From Rubripirellula sp. (GTDB lineage Bacteria; Planctomycetota; Planctomycetia; Pirellulales; Pirellulaceae): DNA of 64,000 bases. The DNA is taken from contig JAAXJB010000088.1 in NCBI GenBank assembly GCA_012270065.1, positions 1 to 64,000 of the forward strand, in the 5' to 3' direction. Under the pieces are notes generated by a model. That model ran no database searches. It was not told the DNA's origin and was given only the letters and a program-made list of their open reading frames with translations. The position numbers and the translations under genes were made by a program. The stretch's first letter is position 1. Every line of letters starts with the position of its first letter. This document shows positions 55,357-61,465 of this stretch, piece after piece.

Positions 55357-55629
55357 TCACTTTTGGATGTTATTCCCACCCTGTTTTTCGGCTACATAAT
55401 CGGCAATCGTTTGAATTGAGTCGAAGTGATCAGCCACCATCTCATCGTCGAGTACCTCGAGTCCAAATTCCTGCTCAAGAAAGTCAACCACTTCCAGGGT
55501 CCCCATTGAATCGATGATTCCAGTTTCCAGCAGAGATTCGGTGTTGGCGATGGAACGATCTTTTGCAACGGGAAAAGCCGTGTAGACCCATTGCTGGATG
55601 ATGTTCAGGTTCGTGTTGTTGTCAGTCAT
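55357..55629 (-). CDS. Acyl carrier protein
   Basis: A 90-residue acidic helical protein with the phosphopantetheine-attachment serine in IIDSMGTLE (S41), about 90 residues being normal for a carrier protein. It stands immediately before the adenylating ligase and the PLP decarboxylase, so it is likely their dedicated carrier. I chose the ATG at 55629, preceded by AAGGAAT; an earlier GTG at 55659 would overlap the methyltransferase gene. Confidence 0.9.
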   Translation of the reverse strand: MTDNNTNLNIIQQWVYTAFPVAKDRSIANTESLLETGIIDSMGTLEVVDFLEQEFGLEVLDDEMVADHFDSIQTIADYVAEKQGGNNIQK

Positions 55630-55639
55630 CTTAATTCCT

Positions 55640-56815
55640 TCATGCGACCACGAGTTCACAGTCGATTTGCATTGATTTCAATGTGTTTTGTATTTCGTTT
55701 CGATAGAGTGCGTTGGTGACCACAACAACATCGGGTTTGCTCGCAGTAAGAGAATTCGGCGCAACGATCGGATGCGATACGATTGGCAGGTAATGGTTCT
55801 GACGATTTGGGTTGATGTCGATGACTTGCTCGATAACATCTGAGTTTGGCACCGATGAGAGAAAGCTAAGTCCTTTGCCACCAGAACCCCAGCAAACAAC
55901 ACGTCTACGATCACGGCGGCACTGTTCCAGTTTGGCCTTCCACCATGTGACACGGTTCGAGAATGCATCAGCAAAACTGTGCACGTCGTTGATGAAATTA
56001 TCTGGTAATTCGCATTCAATGCTGGCACTTGCTGTAGATGGCACAGCTTCGACGAAAATATATTGATCTCCCTCGTAGCAGGTTCCTGAACTGGTAATTT
56101 CGAAACCAGCGAGTCGGAAGATGTTCCTCAGCGATTCAGGACTGAAGTAGTTGCATTGCTCGTAATGCACACTCCATACCTCCTGTTGAGAGATTGCGCG
56201 GTAACCGTTGAATACTTCGAAATAGATCCGCACGTCTCGTGTCCCAATCGAGTGACGCAGACTTTTCAGGAAATCAAGTGGATTTGGAATGTCTTCAAAT
56301 ACGGAGAGACTGCAGATAAAGTCACCGATCATATTCTCGTAACGATTGCTGTAGAAATCCGGAATCAACTCCATGGTTCCTGAGCCACAACGCTCACGGG
56401 TATTTTGGCGTATGGTGGGATCGATTCCCACGCCGTGGTTTCCACCGTTGGTGCAGATCATCCGCAGAAAATCAGCGGAACCACATCCAATTTCCAGGAT
56501 TCTTTTCCCATTCAAAGAATGGTCGGCGATCAACCTGTCGCATAACGATTCGATGTAGTTGCAAAAGGTTGGTGTATGCAGCAATGAAACTTCGTATCCC
56601 GGTTCAAACCCGATGATGGCAGGATCGTACTCTCTGTTTTCAATCAATCCGCAATGTTCGCAGGCAACCAGATCGATGGTTCCGGGAACCGAGTTTCGAG
56701 CATCACTCGGTGTCGCAGCCAATCTTCCGAGGGCCACTGGTGCTGATTGATTGAGGAAGATCGGATGAGATGTGTCTTTTCCGCATCCGCTGCATGCGGG
56801 TCGAGTTCGGTTCAT
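55640..56815 (-). CDS. Zinc-binding SAM-dependent methyltransferase
   Basis: A 391-residue protein with an N-terminal zinc-type domain (C8-x2-C11 and C52-x2-C55), a SAM domain with ILEIGCGSADFL (106-117) and a C-terminal domain with VVCWGSGGKGLSFLS (about 300-315), which parallels the NovU-type layout of 45713-47071. It is shorter and diverged, so its methyl acceptor may differ. The ATG at 56815 overlaps the stop of the upstream membrane-protein gene (ATGA), which fixes the start; the ACP gene follows after 10 bases. Confidence 0.84.
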   Translation of the reverse strand: MNRTRPACSGCGKDTSHPIFLNQSAPVALGRLAATPSDARNSVPGTIDLVACEHCGLIENREYDPAIIGFEPGYEVSLLHTPTFCNYIESLCDRLIADHSLNGKRILEIGCGSADFLRMICTNGGNHGVGIDPTIRQNTRERCGSGTMELIPDFYSNRYENMIGDFICSLSVFEDIPNPLDFLKSLRHSIGTRDVRIYFEVFNGYRAISQQEVWSVHYEQCNYFSPESLRNIFRLAGFEITSSGTCYEGDQYIFVEAVPSTASASIECELPDNFINDVHSFADAFSNRVTWWKAKLEQCRRDRRRVVCWGSGGKGLSFLSSVPNSDVIEQVIDINPNRQNHYLPIVSHPIVAPNSLTASKPDVVVVTNALYRNEIQNTLKSMQIDCELVVA

Positions 56816-57708
56816 GAATTTCGTCCCCCCATGGCATCGGAAGGTACTTGCACCCATATGCTGATGTTCTGGAGGTTGATGAAGTCCAGGAGGCTGCATA
56901 GGAACAATGCCATGCCTGCCATTTCCATCATTTCTTCGATGGCTTGGCTGATGATGTGGGCAGTTGAACTGACCGCCTCCAATTCATTCGCGGAGGAACT
57001 GAATATGAGGCCTGCGATCAATTCCATGCCAATATCACCTGCCAGAAATATGAAAGCGGATGATACAAAGAGTAGCTGTGTTCTCCGGTGTAGATCGAGA
57101 AGCAGGCGAGTGCACATTGAGCCTGCAATCAGCGCAAAAATCGAGCCGGGAATGACCCAGGAAAAATAGAGTGACGTTCCCATGCCCAATTTGTTCATGG
57201 CAGCCGTTCCCATTTCGTGAAACATGACGGTTTCGTCAATTGCGAGCAGGGAAAGAATGAAAGACAGGAATATCCAGGAAATGCGACGTCGGCTTTGATC
57301 GGCCGTGTCATAAATGGCAAGGAATCCCGCAGCCGCGGCTGCCAACAGCATGACGATTGAAGAATAGAATGCTGGGATGCTCGGTTCGTGGCCCAAGTCA
57401 AAGCGTTTCAGCACATCAGCAATTTCATGTTCTGGATGCGGTGCGACGTTGTAAATGGAGTAGTTCGCAAGTGCTCCGAAAAATATCACGCCGATGATGA
57501 TGCATGCAAAGAATCGTCCGGTTTTCCGAACGTTGATATGGACGCGTGAGATGTTTTCTCTCGCGGACTGTTCAATTGCATTCTTTGGGTTTTCGATTTG
57601 CGGTGACAGAACATCGGCATGGTGTTTCGGATTGGTACCGTTTGGGTCGATGTCGTGATTTTGCTGGACGCCGTGTTTGAGCGTTTCTTTCTGGTCATCT
57701 GACATCAT
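56812..57708 (-). CDS. Multi-pass membrane protein with conserved acidic motifs
   Basis: A 298-residue protein with a polar N-terminus (1-62) and seven or so hydrophobic segments (from about 66 to 285). Acidic and histidine residues occur inside or next to membrane helices: IDETVMFHE (about 155-163), DIGMELIAG (about 220) and EEMMEMAG (about 258). Such placement often marks a metal site or proton path, but I recognise no named family. Its stop codon overlaps the methyltransferase start, so it is a genuine member of the glycan operon. Confidence 0.72.
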   Translation of the reverse strand: MMSDDQKETLKHGVQQNHDIDPNGTNPKHHADVLSPQIENPKNAIEQSARENISRVHINVRKTGRFFACIIIGVIFFGALANYSIYNVAPHPEHEIADVLKRFDLGHEPSIPAFYSSIVMLLAAAAAGFLAIYDTADQSRRRISWIFLSFILSLLAIDETVMFHEMGTAAMNKLGMGTSLYFSWVIPGSIFALIAGSMCTRLLLDLHRRTQLLFVSSAFIFLAGDIGMELIAGLIFSSSANELEAVSSTAHIISQAIEEMMEMAGMALFLCSLLDFINLQNISIWVQVPSDAMGGRNS

Positions 57709-57982
57709 GCCCCTCGCAGTTCAGGGCTGGTTGCCGGCTTGCCGTGAAGAGCGTTGCGATTGGCGGATAATGGAAGCACTGGGCGTGGCGTGGCGGGGTG
57801 AGTTTCCGCTTTTGCCAGACCACAGGGAGTGTGTGATCGAGACTCCTCCACCACAGGTACCTTCCCATCAGCAAGTTTATGATCCTGCTGAGTTACTGCG
57901 GTGGTCGTTCCAGGAGTCTCGATTTTTTTTATCCGGGTGAACATCGTTCAATCAAATGATCAGGGCGGGGCGGGATCTCTCG

Positions 57983-59017
57983 CTAAGCGTTTGACGACGC
58001 GGGTACGCTCTTTTCTTCTCTTTTGCGATATTCAGATTCGATCCATTGATAGGTTTTTTTCATGCCATCTTTAAGTCGCGTGCTTGGGGCCCCCCCTAAA
58101 CGTTCGAGGATCATCGTGTTGTCGCTGTTGCGCCCGTTCACACCTTTTGGCGCATCAAGGTTGTAAGTCCGATCGAGTTTGATGTTTCCGATTTCTTCAA
58201 CGATATCAACAAGGCCATTGATGGTTACCAGTTCGCTGGAGCCAAGGTTGATGGGTTCGTCGAGATTGCTATTCATGATGAGATTGATTCCATGCAGACA
58301 ATCGTCGATGTAGGTGAAGCTTCGTGTTTGCTCACCGTCGCCCCAGATTTCAATGTTGTGTTGTCCAGTATCATTGGCTGCAATGACCTTTCTGCACATC
58401 GCTGCTGGTGCCTTCTCTCGACCACCGTCCCAGGTTCCGTAGGGGCCATAGACGTTGTGAAACCTCGCAACCCGGGTTTTCAATCCATAGTCTTCGCGGA
58501 AGTGCCGGCACATGCGTTCTGAGAACAGCTTTTCCCATCCGTACCCGTCTTCAGGCATGGCCGGGTACGCATCAGCCTCTTTTAGTGGAATGACATCGGG
58601 GTTGATCTGTTTGTCTGCGTTGTAGACGCATGCACTGCTTGCATAGAAGAATCGATCTACCTTGGCGTCCCGAGACTCCATCAGCAAATGCGTGTTGATA
58701 AGAACCGAGAGCATGCAGAGTGCTTTGTTGTTTTCGATGAACCCCATTCCACCCATGTCACAGGCGAGGTTGTACACATCTGCAACGTCTTCGCATGCCG
58801 CTTTGCAGTTTTCAGCCAGGGTGAGGTCGGCGACTACATTTTCGGCCTCGGTAGATGTTTGATACCACTGCCCCATTGGTTTGATATCTACGCAACGGAC
58901 ATGTTTATGTCCTTGTTCCATCAAGCGTGTGACAAGGTGCCCACCAATGAACCCTCCTCCACCGGCTACGAGGACGGGACGGCCAAAATCTACTTTTCCG
59001 TTGCTCATGGTGGACAT
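57983..59017 (-). CDS. GDP-mannose 3,5-epimerase-like NAD-dependent epimerase
   Basis: A 344-residue extended SDR. The NAD motif is GGGGFIGG (19-26). ACDMGGMGFIENN (85-97), SSACVY (127-132) and the catalytic YGWEK (Y159, K163) follow, then RFHNVYGPYGTWDGGREKA (about 186-204). These are hallmarks of GDP-mannose 3,5-epimerase, including the active-site cysteine C130. The expected product is GDP-L-galactose or GDP-L-gulose. Other NDP-sugar epimerases are less likely because of the MGGMGF segment. It stands between two spacers of about 270 and 420 bases. Confidence 0.87.
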   Translation of the reverse strand: MSTMSNGKVDFGRPVLVAGGGGFIGGHLVTRLMEQGHKHVRCVDIKPMGQWYQTSTEAENVVADLTLAENCKAACEDVADVYNLACDMGGMGFIENNKALCMLSVLINTHLLMESRDAKVDRFFYASSACVYNADKQINPDVIPLKEADAYPAMPEDGYGWEKLFSERMCRHFREDYGLKTRVARFHNVYGPYGTWDGGREKAPAAMCRKVIAANDTGQHNIEIWGDGEQTRSFTYIDDCLHGINLIMNSNLDEPINLGSSELVTINGLVDIVEEIGNIKLDRTYNLDAPKGVNGRNSDNTMILERLGGAPSTRLKDGMKKTYQWIESEYRKREEKSVPASSNA

Positions 59018-59436
59018 CTCTCGGTGGCAGTACAGGTGAACTAAGGCCCATGATGCTAGGAGAGAATTTTGTTGGAATCATGAAGCAATGATTTCACATT
59101 GAAAACTGAACTTCCAATTCGAGATTTCCGTTTATCCATTTGGTTGGATTGTAGGGATTATGCTGCTTGCAATTCTGGTGTACCGGAAAAGCGAATGATT
59201 CTGGGCTTGGCTGGCGAAGTGCGACAGATGCTGGTGAACATTCGCCCATCGCTCAAGAGACCGGTTTGGTGACGATCCAACGGACCATGGCGGAAGCCTC
59301 GCATGGGTGGGGATAAGCCTGATACGAAGGCTTTTGAGGCGGAGAGGGCGGGACAGAAGATCGTTCACTCAGGTGTCAGGATCTCACAGTTTCTTTGGTG
59401 TCAGTAGTGATAGAGATGCTGTATTTTCTTCGACTA
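59018..59436. other. Spacer within the glycan locus
   Basis: 419 bases without a supported gene. A 6-bp stem, AAGCCT (59315-59320) with AGGCTT (59328-59333), lies 104 bases past the stop codon at 59437 and may attenuate transcription from upstream. A promoter for the epimerase may be here. Confidence 0.4.
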
Positions 59437-60228
59437 TCAGGTTGCAAACGGCTTCCGGATCAGGCTCCGGCCCAGGCGGTAAAGGTAAATGGAATTCGTA
59501 ACCAGATAACGTTGCCAAAGCCGGCGTGGTTCGCAGATCAGACGGAAGAGCCATTCGAGGCCACTTTTCTGCATCCATGAGGGTGCCATTGGCTTTACGC
59601 CAGCATGAAAATCAAATGCCGCTCCAACAAGCAGTTGAACACAATTGATCCGATCACGATTGGCAGCCGCGAAAAAGTCCTGTTTCGGACAGCCTAAACC
59701 AATCATGACTATCCCCGCACCACTCTGGTTGATGCGATCACAAGCCTGTTGGTTTTCTTCGTCAGACAACGGTCGAAATGGTGGAGCTTCGGAGCCTGCG
59801 ATCTGAAGCTCCGGGATTTTCTGAAGCAGATTCGCTTGAAGCAGTGATAGAATTTCCGGCGTACCACCGTACAAATAGATCGCAATGCCCTCTGCTGCAG
59901 CGGCATGACAGATTCGGAGGGTCAATTCAGGTCCATAGACACGCTCTTTCATCGCGGTTCCGTGCAGAAGATTCATACCCCAGCGGACAGGTTGACCATC
60001 GGGTGTGATCATCGAAAATTGATTCACTTGTGAGCGTAACTCATCGTCGCAACTTGCAGTTACAATGGCATGTACCGCGTGACAGGCCACGATGCCAGGT
60101 CGAGAGAGTTTGGCTGCCTTGATCATGCATTCGATTGCATGGTCATAGTTGACATTGCTTACCTGAACGCCGATCAGGTCATATTTGTCTGGCCAGACGA
60201 GCTGCGGTTTTTCGAGGGAGTCAGACAT
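59437..60228 (-). CDS. WecB/TagA/CpsF family glycosyltransferase
   Basis: A 263-residue GT26 enzyme. The family transfers N-acetyl-mannosamine(-uronate) or glucose to a polyprenyl-linked acceptor. Typical segments: TPDGQPVRWGMNLLHG (about 84), IYLYGGTPEILSLLQ (about 116), GIVMIGLGCPKQDFF (about 173) with the conserved G-x-P-K-Q, and VGAAFDFHAGVKPMAPSWM (about 200) followed by LEWLFRL. The reaction on the cytoplasmic membrane face fits assembly of a repeat unit. It overlaps the GT4 gene by eight bases. Confidence 0.92.
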   Translation of the reverse strand: MSDSLEKPQLVWPDKYDLIGVQVSNVNYDHAIECMIKAAKLSRPGIVACHAVHAIVTASCDDELRSQVNQFSMITPDGQPVRWGMNLLHGTAMKERVYGPELTLRICHAAAAEGIAIYLYGGTPEILSLLQANLLQKIPELQIAGSEAPPFRPLSDEENQQACDRINQSGAGIVMIGLGCPKQDFFAAANRDRINCVQLLVGAAFDFHAGVKPMAPSWMQKSGLEWLFRLICEPRRLWQRYLVTNSIYLYRLGRSLIRKPFAT

Positions 60229-61426
60229 GAATCTCTTCCACCTTGTGGGCTGCGGTTTTGATAGCCTCGCGGTAAATCTTCATGAGAAGTTCCAGGTTCC
60301 TCCGTGGTGCGTATTTGCTTTCGTAAGCTGTCCGTGCAGATGCTCTGATTTTTGAATAGAGGTGTTCGTCATTATTGAGCCGTGACACTTGCTGCTGTAG
60401 CTCACCTGCATTCCCGGGCGCAAAATGAAGCCCGTGAATCTCGTGTTCAACAATCTCGGACATGGATCCAGTGTTTGATGCAATGACGGGGGTCCCGCTT
60501 GCGAATGCCTCGATCATTGATCGACCAAAGGGCTCGGGCCACAGCGAGGGAAACACAAGAAGTCGAGCCTTGGCGATTTCCATCAGGGCCTCGCTGTGCC
60601 TGAGTTGACCAAGGTAGGAGATTCGTGGATTGCTCCGCGCGGCTTCTCGCACCACTTTTTCCATTGGGCCTTGACCCATGATGCGTAGTTGGACATCAGA
60701 AATGGGATTTGATGATGAGGGTGTCCATGCATCTAGAAGCGTGCGTATTCCTTTTTCTTCGGTCAGACGTCCCACAAAGATAGCGTGTGTACCTTTATCG
60801 TGATGGTTGCCAGGATCGGGACGTACGAAATTTGGTTTCACCGTCATTTTGGAAGATGGTATCCCGGCTTTTTCGAATTCCATTCGGGCGGTGCTGCTTA
60901 ATGCAATGAACCGGTCGACCAGGTGAAATGACTTTTTTACAGATTTCTGAATGGCGATTGCTGCGGCTGCAACGGCTGTTGCTTTTCGGTTTGAGCGGTA
61001 GCACTTGTGGATGACGCTTGGAATGGCAAGTTTGCGGTTCACACACTGATGGCAGGAATTTCCGTTTCTGTACAGTGTCGCGCTGGGACACATGTATCGG
61101 TAGTTGTGTAGGGTCTGTACGATTGGGATGTGAGAGTTTTTGGCTGCGTGGTAAGCACTGGTGGATATCAGCGGAAAAGTATTGTGAAAGTGGATGACTT
61201 CGGGTCTGACGTTTTTGATTAACCGTTTCAGGTCTGCTACGGTTTCCCGGTTCCAGACGGTAGCTTTTACCAGTTCTATGTTCGACATTGCTTCTATGTC
61301 GCGATTATCTCTCAGGTAATGATGCACATCATGACCGTTTTGCTTCAGCAGCCAGCTCTCGTCATGGAATACCTGATCTTCACCACCGGGAAAGCGGTAG
61401 AAATTATGACACTGAAGAATTCTCAT
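60221..61426 (-). CDS. GT4 family glycosyltransferase
   Basis: A 401-residue GT-B glycosyltransferase. Seen: an N-terminal acceptor domain with FPGGEDQVF (about 11-19) and VIHFHNTFP (about 80), a four-cysteine zinc-like patch (about 113-130), VGRLTEEKGIRTLLDAW (about 217) and the donor-site E-x7-E motif EPFGRSMIEAFASGTPVIA (about 300). It retains all residues for catalysis with a sugar nucleotide. I chose the ATG at 61426; the frame opens at a TTG (61465), which would overlap nothing useful. It lies 39 bases after the fusion gene. Confidence 0.9.
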   Translation of the reverse strand: MRILQCHNFYRFPGGEDQVFHDESWLLKQNGHDVHHYLRDNRDIEAMSNIELVKATVWNRETVADLKRLIKNVRPEVIHFHNTFPLISTSAYHAAKNSHIPIVQTLHNYRYMCPSATLYRNGNSCHQCVNRKLAIPSVIHKCYRSNRKATAVAAAAIAIQKSVKKSFHLVDRFIALSSTARMEFEKAGIPSSKMTVKPNFVRPDPGNHHDKGTHAIFVGRLTEEKGIRTLLDAWTPSSSNPISDVQLRIMGQGPMEKVVREAARSNPRISYLGQLRHSEALMEIAKARLLVFPSLWPEPFGRSMIEAFASGTPVIASNTGSMSEIVEHEIHGLHFAPGNAGELQQQVSRLNNDEHLYSKIRASARTAYESKYAPRRNLELLMKIYREAIKTAAHKVEEIHV

Positions 61427-61465
61427 TTGGCGTTCTCCAGCTTGATATTCAGGCAGCGACAGCAA

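Noticed and set aside
56812-57708. Exosortase candidate near the exosortase-A-associated trio
   Set aside because: The membrane protein lacks the conserved Cys, Arg and His pattern I would expect of an exosortase.
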